Made by a program: the position numbers and the translations under genes
Part shown: one piece after another, positions 24,701-39,442 of the stretch
Layout of the letters: every line of letters starts with the position of its first letter
Position numbering within the stretch: the stretch's first letter is position 1
The notes under the pieces: generated by a model
Told to the model about the DNA's origin: nothing
The model's input: the letters and a program-made list of their open reading frames with translations, nothing else
The model's database searches: none
From: Ascarosepion bandense
Lineage: Eukaryota; Mollusca; Cephalopoda; Sepiida; Sepiidae
Assembly (NCBI GenBank): GCA_037127315.1
Contig: JBBBDQ010001939.1
Location: 1,078,501 to 1,142,500, forward strand
Length of the DNA: 64,000 nucleotides
Direction: 5' to 3'

Positions 24701-27700
24701 TCTTTCTTATCAAATTGCAAAAAGAAAATTATCTTGAATGGTTACTTTTCTAGTAATGTCCCCTATGGCTCTTCTAATTTTCAACAATCTTCCTGATATC
24801 ATCATTTCTCAAGTCAGTAAGTTTACTGATTACAACTATTTACTTCTGTCTTAATAGTAAGTTTGATTAGTTTGGAAAGGTTAAATTATCAGCTGATTTA
24901 AAAAATAACCTATAATCTGTTGCTAACTGAAGAAATGGCTTGTTAATTTTAATGCCACCAAAACAAAACTCTTTTTTAATCATTTTAGAAGACCTCTTTT
25001 GCATTCCATCAGGATGGCTGATGTTAACCTCTAGGAAAATGAAACATTGTGATTTCTCAGGCTAATGTTTTTCTCCAACATGAAGTGGAAAGATTATACT
25101 GAATCAAGTGCTAGTCTGCTGTTAGGAAAGTGGGTTCATTGTGTTGTGCAATATTTCTCACCTAAGTATCTTACACATTCATATATCTGCCATTGAATAT
25201 TGCTGTCATATCTGGTATGGTGCTTCTACTATGTATTTAGAGATTATTGATAAAATTTAAAGAATCTGCAATGTTATCAGGCCTGACCTGATATCTTAAT
25301 TTCAGTCACTTTCCCATTGCCATAACATAGCTTCCCTGTGCTGTTTCCATAAATACTTAAATGGTAATTGTTCTGATAGGCTTTTTTTTTTTTTTGGTAT
25401 CTTAACATGAATTTAAATGCAGTACTTGATTGTCAGCTGGGTTTCATTTTACATTTGAAAGGATTAGATATAACTGTAGGTTCTATGCTAACAGTTTCTT
25501 TCCCATTTCTTATTTGTGGAACTCTCCTCTGATCTCTTGCTTTCCAGTTAACTTTGATCTGCAAAAATTTAAATGTCAATTGTTATTTTATGCTTTATTG
25601 TCCTTTCTCCTCAATATTTTTCTTTTCCTTATATTCATGTGCACTTGCTTTTAGTGGTTTTATTGCATTGCTTAGAGTGGGAAAAATAGGATCTAATTTT
25701 CTTTCAGAGAAAAAGTAAACAAAATAGAAAAAAAAAGTTTTTTTTTCGACTTTCTTACTTCATTTAGGGCTTCAGCTATATCTAACATGCCTTGTCGTAA
25801 AAAATGTTCACACACGACTTTGTTCAAAATTTTCTGCTTTTCATCCCCTTCAAAAGCACCAGCTGTTGTTATTGAACTGAAATCAGATTTGAAATTCTGA
25901 AAATAGAAAAAATATTTTACAAATATCATAGTTTTTATTCTGATAAGCTTTTATCTGAACTATATGATCATAATATAACTGATTGCAAAATTAAACAAAA
26001 AAGATAGTTTGAATTTCAGCCTGAAAATGAATTTAGTTAAATAGACCATATAGAATTTTACTCATTGTAATTTACTTTCTTATGCTTTCAAAGTCAAACA
26101 ATGTTTAAAAATATCAATCAGTCTTCATTTATAAAGATAAATATTTATGTAAGTATAATTCTTTCATATACTTTAAAAGAGAAGTGTAGAGTTAGTGTAA
26201 TGGATTAACAGTATGGAAGACCGAATAGGTGGACAGAGTTCAAGTTCTGCCTGAAGGAGTTTGTATGGATACCAAAGCAATTCCATGAATTCATATCTAA
26301 TAAATTAGGTGAGGTCTGATCAGTCTATTGCTGTTGCCATATAATCCAATACAACATGTCATTAATAGAGTAGATGGCCAACCATTAAGTAACCTCTATT
26401 AACTTCAGCAATGACATGAGGACATTTTTAGCAAATAAAACAAAGAGCAGATAATTTGACCACATGTAAATTATAAAATCTAATGATATATAGTTACTGC
26501 ATTCATTGTGAACAACCAAAGTCCTTGAAATTAGCTTTATGATCGCCAATGAAAATAGAAATACTTGTCATTTTTAACAAAGTTTTAAGTACATATTTAC
26601 TTTGAAAACATAGTATATTTAAGTGCCACAGAAAAGAAAAGTTCAATTTGCAATTACAGTTTTCATATCAGATGCACTTTCCTCTTTCAACTTTTTCAAA
26701 GTATTCAATGCCAAATATCCAACTTTTAACAAAATGTGGTGAGCAATGAAAAGTGAACTTTAAACATCAAAGATCATGATGCAAGCTACAAAATAACAAA
26801 AGATAAAATAAACTACAAAAGAAGGTGATACTACATATATGATAAAATTGGAAGAGCTCTTTACTATGAGCTCTTTCTGGAAAAAAATCAAATGATTAGC
26901 TTAAACAAGTAGTGATCTCCATTTGATCAAGTGAAAGTAACAATTAATGAAAAGCACTCAGAAAGAGCTTAAGAGGAAGTGTTATAATATTTAATATACG
27001 AGACTGCATTTGACAACCAGTTAAAATTTGTTACAATTTGGCTGGGAAGTTTTCACTTATTCACCATATATTGCACTTTTATAATGTCATTTATGTCAGT
27101 CTTTACAGAAATCTTAATAACAAAATATTAAACTCTTTGGAAGATTGGGAAATGCAATTTTTAGAAAAATAATTTGGAAGAAAGAAATCAGGAAGTTGGC
27201 AGAAGATAGATCAAAATGATAAATATATTCAATAAGCTAATGTTGAAACATTTTCAATTTTTACATAAACTGAACAAAGTACATTATTCGATAATATAGA
27301 TATTACATACACCCAAAAGAGTAATTTTGGACTATGCACAACTTCATTTATTCTTCTATCAAATTAATTTTATTGTTTTTACTGTTTTGGATCATGAAAA
27401 AGATATCTATTTCCAACATATTAATGCAATAACACTTGATAAATACAGTTTGATCTTGTAGAGTCACAAATAGCATCATCAATTACGACAAAGTAGAAAG
27501 GTTTTTTTTTTCTGTTATTTCCTTTGTAATGCTACTGTTTGGTTCTAGTTAGTGGTAACCAAATATATTAGTCCTAGTCAACAATAATCAAATATAGCCC
27601 TATGACCATCATTGGCTACCATCTAGCAGATTCCTCACTTGTTTTACAGTGGTATTGTGTTGGTGGACTGGTCTTACTCAATCTAGCTGGTGTTTGTCAA

Positions 27701-27822
27701 TTCACGATCATCACAGTCACATTGTGTTTTTGAGCGCAGAGAGTGAGAAGATTGCTGATGAAACAAACAAAAGAGAAGACTGGTTAAAAAAAAAATAACT
27801 TGGGTTAAAAATGCAACAGTTT

Positions 27823-27861
<39 letters not shown>

Positions 27862-30800
27862 TTTTGCTGTATACAGCGGTTTTAACACTCCCCACTTAAA
27901 ATCAAATGGCACTGAGATTGTCTTTAGAGTCTGAAGCATGTGGTGGTAGTAACTTAAATTTCTGGTTTTAATGGCTGACACAAGGTCTTGGTCAAGTAGT
28001 CTTTCAATCTTTTATCTCTGATCTGATCTAATCTGTCTGCTTTCCAAATATTTCCAGCTTATATGGAGTCTTACATCCAGCAGGGATGGGAATTGACCAG
28101 GTTTGGGTTTGGTTGTATTCTACCCTTGCATCACCCCCTTTCTAAAATTCCATATTCCTTAAGTATATTTACTCAAGTGGTTTTCCAAATTTAGGGTTGA
28201 CCATCCCCTTTCCAAGAGTGGTCAGAGGAATCAAGACACCCCTTTGTACTCTGACTCCCTTCATGTCTATCTCACACTACTGCTTGACATGGGCAGGGCT
28301 AATCTCTCTCTTTCTCCCACCTTATCAACAGATAACCTTAGCCTGCTTCCTGTAATAAATTCAACTTCCAAAATGCAAAAGGGAATTTTCAGTCATTAGC
28401 CTTTTTTTTATCAGCTTGTCTCATCTCTCAACTAGATCATTCAAAAATTGAAAAGAAAATTATTTCCACTCTCCTTAAAAAACAAAAGTTTATCTTTTTT
28501 TTATGCCTACACATTTTTACAATCAATAAATAGACCACACAGCCTATTTGTCCAGGTTCACTTCAAAATAATAATTGAATTTTCTTTATCATTTGCATCC
28601 AAGGAAATCCTAATTAATGTTCAGATATAAAATTTTAACCCTATAAGAAATACTTTTGGATGGTTGATTTAAAATAGATAACCTTTTTCCTAGCTCTTTT
28701 TGTCCAGAGAAATTATAATTGTTATATCAGGTTTTCTTTTACTGACAACATCTTTTTCTATGAGGATACGGTTAATGGTTTTCTTATCAGTGGGAAGCAA
28801 GGAAAGATGGTTTTGTTCAATCTTATTGAATTTCATCTAGTTAACTCTTGGTTTCAGTTTCTTTGGAATTATTTTAAAACATGACTTTTCAACACATTTT
28901 GCTTTTAATTTTCTTCTAAACTTTTCAAACTTTTCCTCCAATTTCAACAGTTAATAGACTCTTTCCTCTTCCTTTATTTGATCACTCTCCAGCAATCCTC
29001 AGTGTCACACCTTAACTACTTATAAAGAGCAAATCAGCATCAGAGTTTAAAATGCTTACCAATGCTTATAGCTTAGTAATAGTTTGAATATTTCATATAA
29101 TTAAATTAATAACAGGTCAAAATTCAAGCTTTATGGGGAAGCTAAGAAGAGGTTACAACTTAGCATTGGTGCAATATGCTACCAATAAAAATGGATCCAT
29201 TATAGTTTTAGAATCTTCCTAGAATGTTGAAGGACTGATGCCCTGTAAGGACATTCTGGTATTATCAACATTAGAGGATATATGACCACAAATTTGCTTT
29301 GCTGACGATATTGATAGGCTCAAAGGCAATGAGTCAGAATTGGTAGAACTGTATGAATACCTTCTGACCAGTGAAGAGAGAGAGAGAGAGAGAAAAAAAA
29401 AGGTTATGAACATCATGGCTCCAGACTAAGTTTTTCTTCACCATCACACTAGAACCATCCTGAAAAACAACTTTAATAGTTCTAAAAATTTTTGAAACAA
29501 TCCTGAAATTAATTTTGCTATCATTTATAGTTGTTTGCAGAATAATAAATTAAAAAGGTTAGACCTTTAAAAATGAATAAATACAAAGTTAAAAAAAATT
29601 TAAATTTTGCAGTAATCTTCATAAAAATCAAGTTTATTTTTATGTAGACATTTCTATTAAATCATTTTGAATAATTTCATATGGAAACGTTAGAGTAATT
29701 TTTATCTTCTTTAATAATTGTGCTCTATGCATTTATTTTCTATGTAAAGAATATTAGTGCATTCAGACTATTCACAAAATAGTTTTAAAGTCTTTTTCAA
29801 AATATTTTGAATTTACAATGCCTCACAATGTGACTACTTTTTTTAAAATTCTCCCTTGTATTTTAAATTTAATTTATAAGTAGTAAATTGACAAAAGTTT
29901 GTTCTTGGTTAATTCAACTTTTTAACCAAAAATTAACAGAAAAAAATTTTCTTGTTTTGTTTATTGAAGTAAAATTGTTGAGAAGTAAGAATTTTCATTT
30001 TATGAAATTAGTTGCTTTTAGAATAAATATAATGGAATTTTGATTAAAAATTTTGTGTCATTTTTGGATTGTCCTTCTCAAAAAACCTAACCCATCATCC
30101 CAAACTAATGTCCTATTAACCCCAGGATGATGCATCAACATTAATTTTGAGCACTGATGATCATGTCACATGATTTGATAGACTCACTAAGGTTGTCTTT
30201 CCTAAAATAGTGCAAGCAGAAAGAAAACAAGGCAGACACAGCAAAAGAAGGGCATAAACAATATCACTTAAGGGTCAGAAAGGAGCTTGGTCAAAACTCA
30301 GGCTCTATCTAACAACTGTAAGAACAAATCAGTTGATGATGTGCTCAGTAGTGTAAAGCCACCATGACCTTGTTAGGTTACAGGATCAGTAACAGTGACT
30401 TATGTATAGACATAAACTCGTGTGGTAGAGAGGGTGCAATTTTAATATGTGAATATAGGCACTACATTTTTCATTACTTATGCTTCCCACAAAGTAAAGA
30501 ATATCTATATTTAGCAAACTTTCATGTGGCACTATACATTTTATTCATGATTTGATGAATACAGTTTTTATTTCAGTCTGAATTTCTAGGAGGAGGAATT
30601 ATCATTATTTACACTTTTTACATTCAGACTATTGTCCTTATCTTTCTTGTTGTTACCACAATGTTTTGGCCATTGTGTACTTCAAGCCTTCATGAGCTGT
30701 ATGTTGATCCTGGTAACCTAGATCAGTAATAGATATTATGATTAATTTAATAAGTACAACATTTTGAGATATCTAAATAATATAGGCTTTTCATTTTTAA

Positions 30801-31084
30801 GGAAGAATAAAGCAGTAGCTCATTGTTTTTTTTTTGTTTCATTTTTTAATTTCAAATATCTAAAATAGTGTATGTGCGTGATAAAACAACAAAGCAGAAA
30901 AGAAACTTAGCTACTTATAGGTATTTCCACCTAAAGCTGGAGTGAGAGACAAACCTGCTTGAGAAAAGTGTGTCAGAATATGAGTATGGTGATAAAATGA
31001 ATTATCTCATGCTGTGGCTAGAGTGTTGCTACATATTCTGACACCCTTTTCTAAAATATGAACTTGTTTCATTCTAGAGTGACA

Positions 31085-31119
<35 letters not shown>

Positions 31120-34100
31120 CAGAGTAGACATAAAAATCAACACTGCATTGTGACTGTCAGTTTTAAAGCTTAAACAATCATCAGACTATGTTTATAAGAA
31201 AAGAAAAGTATCAAATAAGAAAAATGTACATTACTTACTCTATCAATGGCTTTTCCTACTCGTGACACCGTGCTGTGTAGATCTTTGTGTTCTGTACTGA
31301 GTCTGGAGACTGTATCACGCACTCTACGTAGGCACTGAGATAGGACCAAGGACTGTGTAGCTGTCAGCTCTCTGTCCTCAGGCACTATAACATATATAAG
31401 AGCACTTATCAGTAATAGAGAAAGAGATAGTGTGTGTAATTACTATGTTTTACACCATAAAAATATAAATTACAGTAAAAATACAAAAAATCTTAAAAGC
31501 AAAAGATTACAAAAAAATGTTAAGCAAAAATAAAAGCTATGATAATTATATCCCAAAATAATTCACAGAGAGTTTTGTAATACATCTGATGGAAGATGAC
31601 ATTTATAAATTCATATATCTTGGTGATACTATCACTACAAGCCTTTGTCAACAACTTGTTTATGTCAGTGATGTGGCATACCAGAAATTTACAGATTTGC
31701 TTAACAGAATGAGTGTTGTTCTTCATGCTAAGAAAAAAATAAATTCATTAGGTTAAGAAGTTTAATCTTATCATTCACTCATCAAATCAAGTGCTTTCAG
31801 ATTATCTTTATAGCATTTTTTGTAGTGTTAAAATATTCAGTGCAAAGAAAAGATGTCAATTCAGGTCTTTCAGTTCGTTTTTGTTTTATTTTCATTTTTT
31901 TTTTTAACCCCAAATTACTTTTATATTGTACAACCATAATTGCTAATGATGGTGATAAAAAAAAAATATTGACTCATATTTGCACCTATTTTTATCTTCT
32001 TGAAGATTCAATATTAACTGAACAACCTAATAAAGTTAGAAAACTGGCAGTTGAATTAAAGAATAATAAATATTGCCATGGAAGAGCTAAAATATTTATA
32101 AACTATATGAATAAAAGGAATAATTGAGACAACTCTAAGTGAAGAACTTTTAACCTTAAACCTGACCTGCCTGCTGTTAAGTGCTGCTGCTTAGTTACTT
32201 TGTCATTTATTCAGCATATGGAGACGAGCAGGCCAGAAGTGTTTCCTTGTTGGTTAAATGAACCCAGGATGTGAGAGTTAAAGGTCAAAGCGGCAGTCGA
32301 GATTTGGATTCAACGGTGGTTGTCTGTGAAGTGGATGACTGAGGGGTGTGTTACATATGTCTTTCCCATCATTCTTTACTGGTTGTTGGTACTCCCTCTC
32401 TGTGATGACCATCAGATGCCAATTTAGCGTTTGTTGTCCTCCTCTTGTAGGATGGACGCAAGCATCAGATCAACATAGATGACTGTGGCAAATGTCCATG
32501 TCAAGGGAGGCTGGGAATGCCACATGTGGTGAGTCATTGAAGTTGGCTTTCCTGTGCCGTGTTTTGACAGAGAATTCAATTTTGGAGAGGAGTGTTAGGG
32601 ATGCCTTCCCTAGCCTTACTATCACTCATTTCATTTTAAGGGCTGAGTGTCAACGTAAGCCCTGAAATCAATCGAAATTATTGCAAAAGGCCTTGAAGGT
32701 CGTTCCTTGGTCCACTGACCTATCTAGGCTTTATCTTGTATTAGTAGAGAGGTTGTAACAGAGTCATGCTTCTTTTGGTCTCGGGTGTCAGCGGCAAATT
32801 ACCTCAGAAACCTTGAGTTTTTGCTTACCTGGCAATTGATTCAAAATGGGATATCTCAATGATGTGGCCTTTAGATGGGGTGGGGCTGATTTACCTGATT
32901 GTCATCGGTTGGACCTTGGTTTAGAGGAAATGGCTGCGCACGCCTTCTACCACTGTCCTCAGGTGCACACTTTCTGGGACTATGTTGGCGAGTTGGCAGC
33001 TTGTATCGCTCCCGATCAGCTCATGTCCATTGATCCCGCGTACATGTCTGATAATGTGTCGCCCCCGTATTCTTGGGTGAAATGGATGGTGTTTCTCATG
33101 TTGCTGGCTGTAGCATGAATGGTGATCTGAACGACATGAAAGGAGGGAATCTTAGGATATGAACATTATACTTATTAGCATTTGATTAGATTCTTTGAGC
33201 ATCAGCTTAGGATGAAGATCAGATCTGATAGAAAGCGTTTGATATCGACAGATTTCAGCAAAAGGTGGGTAACTGTAGCAAGTCTGGTCTGTGTGAATGG
33301 GGCCAATCTTGATTTTCTTTTTTATGCCACAACAGGGTGGTTTTTTTGCAAACCTTCTCCTAGTTAAGTTAGTTTCTTTTGTGTACCTAGTTAATGTGAA
33401 TGAATGTCATTCCTAGCCTGTTCCTGGCTTTCTCTTTTGTCATGATTCAAGTTGAGATTCCCAACCTCCCAAGTTTGTTTTTTGGTCCCATTTTTTCATC
33501 TTGACAGGGTCAGTCTTTGATTTTCCCATTCTCCCTTAGCAAGTGTGCTACTTGACTTTGCAGTTTGGCAGAATACAGCAGCCACTCTTGATTTTGTGGG
33601 GTGGATGGGTCTTACTAACATTTTATTTTGTTTGAATATTTTGTTATATTTTAGTTTGTTTTGGGGTATTCACACCCCTCTCATTTTTGTATCATTGTAT
33701 TTTTATATTTTATAAAATTATTATTTGTAAATAAAATTTTTATCTCATGGTTGCTACCCTCTACCCACCCCACTTTTTGGCCTTGTGCCAAATTTCATGT
33801 ATTTTCACTTGAATAAATATACTCTTGTTACTGGATACATTTTTGTTGCAAGATTCTGAAAGAAAGAATAAATAAAAAAATGAAATAATAAATGTTTTAA
33901 AATGTCAGTGAGAATGAAAATCCAGATGGCAAAGCTGGATTTTGTTTTGGTGAATACAAAGATCAAGGTCAGAAATTTTAGTACTTGAAATGTAACAAAA
34001 TGCACTGGAAGTGCTTGTGTGTCAAATGAGGCTTGCCTATTTAAGTGAGATCCAACAGCAACAGAGTCAGTTGAACTTGGTTCAGATCAGAGAGAGAGAA

Positions 34101-34529
34101 CAGAACAGAGGATGGAGTTCAGAAGTGAATAAAGGATTTATATACAGAAAACTTACTTTTATATTTTTATTAAACAGAACATCTGTTTTAGAAAAATATC
34201 TTACAAAGTTATAAGAAATCAATATCTAAATGAAAAACTGAAGTGTTGCAGCTTTTGTTAACATTTTGATGCTTGCTCACAAAAGTATTAAACAATACTG
34301 ATTAAATAAGTTCAAACAAAATTTTATTTCAATACTCAAATTATCCTCTTTTAAGTAAACACTTAGGTGTCTGAAAGAAAATTTGGTCTATTATAATTTT
34401 AAAAAGAAAATATCAACTAGCATTTGTTTATTATCTAATTACCACTAATTTCTATAGAATAGAGTCAACTTTTTATTTCTTATGAATTGTTTATATACTT
34501 TTAAAGAAGCTGTATAATGCATTAACCAA

Positions 34530-34579
<50 letters not shown>

Positions 34580-37500
34580 ATAAACCAGAATATTGAAAAA
34601 CATGAAAGGGGCTAACAAATTGCTTATTCATTGAGAAATTATTTTTTTCATTGTTAAATTATAATCAAACAATTCACTTTAATAAGAAAAGTACGAAAAA
34701 TGTCAAACTAAATTATAATCCAAAATTTATGTATAGAGTTCACCTTTTTATTAAAAATAAAAAAAAATGATGCAAAATGTTCCTTAGAATTAAAATAAAA
34801 TCAACTTTTGTAGTCATTTTAGTTAAAATATTTCAAAATTTTTCACCAAAAATTTTTTAAAATATGGATTTTTTTTACTAAATTTCACTCATTACAAGAC
34901 TAGAGAAGCACTCATGGTAGAGGGTTATAGTTGAAATGGTAATGACAATTAAGGTGTGATATACAAGTAGGAAAGGAGATTGTGATTATGAAGATAAGGA
35001 GGATAGGTAACAACTGAACCTTGAAGAGGCCAAGTTTAAAATGTTCAGGGAAGCACCCATAAAGGAATCTGTTCAACAAAGCAATAGCTTTTGGGGAAAA
35101 GGCTATCTTGATGGAACATCCTGACATTTAAAACAGTGGAAACAGTAAAGGATTGAACTAGAGGAATGACACACATCTGAACAATAATAATAATAAAATA
35201 ACAACAGACTTGTAATGTTGTGTTTGTGAGAAAGAGATTGTAGAGTGGAAAATAAGTCATTGCTCCCAAGACTGCATAAATGATTCTTGAACATCAAGGT
35301 TGGAAAGTGAAAATTAAGCAGATCCAGCCTAGATATAGCAGTAACACTCCATTTTTGGTCTTCACTATTATACAGATAGAACACAGCAGAAGGAGTCAGA
35401 TACTTCTTAGAGCAATGCTATGTTGACCATTTTTACAGCTCCTTTAACAATGGATTGTATATATAAAATCCACTCGAGGTTTGAAATGAACTCAAAACCC
35501 AACATTCAAAATATGGAGCCTCATTGAGATTGCAACCATACATTATGACTGGAGAACAATGGAGATGAAACAGTACAAGCTTTGTTTTTGAGGTAGTGAA
35601 AGTAACAAGCCAGTTATATCCTGATTGAGCTGTTACAGCTAGTTAAGAGGGGAGATTAACCACAAGACTGATCATCTTGGATTTTAGGTGTGTGTCTGTA
35701 AGCCATGATATCATCTGCAGAGATGTTTACTAGTCATCTGGGAATGTTTTTTCATAAATTGTTAACAAAAAAGCAAAAAGTGAGTAGGACCAAGTAGAAA
35801 GCCTTTGAGAACACCTGCATTGATATCATGTGCTTTGGAAGACTGGTCATTCATAACCTTCATGGAACTACCTGAGAGAAAGGATTTAATGATTGCATAA
35901 ACTCTTCCAAAGATGTCAGAGTGTTTTGTGTAATAACCTCATATTCCATACCTTGTCAAAACTTAAGATGTCAAAGACAATTACTTTAGTAACAAAGATA
36001 ATATCAAGCACCTTACTGATTTTGTAGGTGATGATAGTTAAAAAACACAGTAAACTTAAAGGAGTGAAAACCAGACTGTTTGATAATCTGAAGGTTATTT
36101 TTGGTAATATGATCAACTACTCCCTTGTTCATAACATATTCTAAAAGTTTTGACTAATGACACTAAAGAGCTTGATGGCATGAGATTGTGATGAATGCTC
36201 AACAACATTCTTGAAAACAGAGCAAACAGCTTACAACTGGCATGGACTTGGGAAAGATTTCTATTTCAGGCAGTAGTTAAACAACTTTGACAGAATTGGA
36301 AATAATTATGATGTACTAAGGTTCTTAAGTACTACAGAGATTTTATTTAAATTATATTAATTTAAATTTATATATATATATAAGAGCAAACAAACTTGAT
36401 TTTTAAATTTGGAAACTTCTCAGGCTAAGATACAATTATTTGAGTATAGGTATCTCCACTCATTTTCCATAACTAACTTTTAAATTGAATTTTTAAAAAT
36501 AAGTTTTCTTGAAATGTTTATTTCAGTTTTAATTGAAAGCTAAATGATAAAATTTACTACTTCCAGTAAGCAAAATACTCTGGTGTATTTCAAACAAAAA
36601 TTATATTGATTGGAATCTAAAATCCTTCAATTTTTCTGCTATTTTTAAGCAATCAACACATTTGTAAACAAAAATTCTTAGTTTTAAGAATCTTGCAAAA
36701 ATAAAACATACATCTGTGACACATTTTTAGAAAATTAGCAAATTTAATATTAAATTAATCCAATTTACACAAGTATTACTTATTTATAGCATGAAATTTA
36801 GAATAAAACAATTTCTTAAATACAGAGTTCAACTTTCTGACCTTTCCATGGTAAGTGTTGACAGATGTCAGATAAGTGTATGGCAATCACAAGTGACATA
36901 ATTGTACAATTTTTTTTCCTGTAAGAGAAAGAAACCCTGAAACACGTGACTTTAATTTATACATAGAAATTATCAAAAAAAAAAAAAAAATTGTTTAAAA
37001 AATAAGAAGGCATGACAATTTGTATTAATTAAACATTAATTTTTGATTAGTAAATATAATCTTCTCTTAATAGGTTTATAAACTAACCCCAAGAAATCTT
37101 TGAAGTATTCTGAAAAATATTTTTGGGAAAAAAAAAAAATTCTTTTAAAATTTCATTATTATTCAAAAAAAACTTTTTTCTTCAGACTAAGTGACTATAA
37201 TGTCCTTAATTTATATTTATTCAAGCTATTAAGGCTTATCAAATTAAATAATAATAATAATAATAATAATAATATAGTTATTGCATTTTTACTATTGGGT
37301 GCAGATTTTCGGAAATAAAGGCAAAATTAATATATATATATATATATATATAGATAGATGATTTGTATTTCCCAATGAGTTCAGCGTTTTACTAATAAAA
37401 TCAATTTTCGCAAAAAAAATTCTTAAAATTTCATGAAAAAAAATATTTTTACTAATATTTTTTTTTAAATAATTTCAAAAATAAATTCATTTATTTGTGA

Positions 37501-39411
37501 ATAAGTCCTGCGAGTTTCATTAAAATCCGACAATTATTTGATTTTTGTAAGAATTTCCAAATTAATGTGTTTGTCACTGGAAAAAAACTGAGTTATGCAA
37601 TATTACGTTTTCCATTGCAAACTCTCGTAACGATTTAATAACCAACTAAAATAAAAACAAGATTTTTTTAGCAAAATTTGAGAAGGGATTAAAATATTTT
37701 TTAAATAATTAAAAAACAGATGTCTTTAATGATGAACATATTGGTTGGATGGAAGAAGTTCGTTTTTAAGTTTGGGGCCTTTGTTTATTCATGCTATTTT
37801 TTTCAGCGATTTAGTGGAGGTACATCTTTTTATTTCAGTGAAAATGCAATACTTGACAAACTAAACAATAACAATAACATCAACATATATGTCTATTATA
37901 TGACATATTGAATCTAACAAAAACATTTGAATTTTACATTTTACAATGACATTCAAAACTTCAAATCAAAAGGCTAGTTGTAATTTAAACTAACCTTAAA
38001 AATAGAGACAAGGAAAAAAAACTAAGTGTAACTGAGAGTATTCAATTGATTCTATTGAAAATTGATGAATTTCCTAAAAGGAAATTTTAAAGATAAATTG
38101 CAAAATTACACACAACAACACTAACAGTTATCTTGCTGCGTTAAGTTTACGTTTTTTTGTTTTTAATAATTTTTATCATCCCGGTTATTTGCTTTTAAGA
38201 AAAATAAAATCGATGCTAGTTTTTAATGTTTATTCATTAGTTCCAAATAATTGTGTATATTTTAAAAAAAATTAACGAAAGGGTTGATTTCTTTACTGTC
38301 TACTTGAAGTTTGTTAGTTTTAATTTTTTTTTTAAGGTTTTAAATTCCAGTAGTTTCGAAACTTTGTAAAAATCACTGACCTTGAGTGCATAAAGAAAGA
38401 TTATATTCACGACGCCCTAAAATTTAAATAAGAAAATGAACAAGTGTATTTATGTTCATGTGATTCTTATGTACGTTGTGGTGCATTGGATATTGGCTCG
38501 GAACGAGAAATCGGGGAGCCGAGTTCGAATTCCAGCTGAATTCATTGCATTCACTTACGCGCAAATACCCTTGGGAAAGGTATTAATCCGTCTCTTCCTT
38601 CCAGTTATGGGTTAACTGGACAGATTGGGTTCTATAGCCTTGGCCGGCAACCAGTCTACCGCAGAAAGCAATGGCAACCTACTGCGGGATAATCTTCTGC
38701 CCAGTCAGTCATGTCTCTGTCGAGACATGATCGCTCAAGCGTGTATCACGTATGGCACTCAACTGACTGATTCTTCGATTAGTAAGAAAAAATTAAATTA
38801 AATTACAATAAAAATAAGTAGCAATATAAATTATTAATATTATATAACAATAACAGTCAAGAAGATTCAGTTAAACAACTAAACCAAATAAATTAAAAAA
38901 AAAAAATAATTGAAAACTAACAACAGCTTTGAATTTAACCGGTTTCTTCAGAAAATATTTAATTTTAGTATTTTTAGTTTTAGAGAAAGTAACTTTTAGC
39001 AGAAACGAAAAAAAATTTAATATAAATCTCTAGCTAGCTGATAAAAATGTTATACTGAACATCGAGTACTGCAAAGATTGATACAAGACAAGAAAAAATT
39101 AAGAAAGAGTGGCAGGTTTTTAAAAAATGAAAAATACGCACATGCACTTAGTTCTCGATAAAAATCTTTGACGCTAAATAAAGTGAAGGTGTAGTGATTA
39201 AAGCCTGTCAAATAGTAATTATTTTCATTTTTCAGAATATATACACTAAAAAGGAAAAAAAAAAAGGTAAACTTTTTATTTATTCCCCGAAGGCCTTTAC
39301 CTCTTCAATTTTTTCAAAACATCCTTATTTCTGTGCAAATGTATATGCTGATGAACTCAAATTGATAATTGTTTATTGAAGAAACGTACTTTTATTTATG
39401 TTAACGACCAG

Positions 39412-39442
<31 letters not shown>

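Noticed and set aside
31825..32127. 100-residue plus-strand open frame in RMND5 intron 1
   Set aside because: Low-complexity AT-rich translation with no recognisable family and no splice or promoter context.
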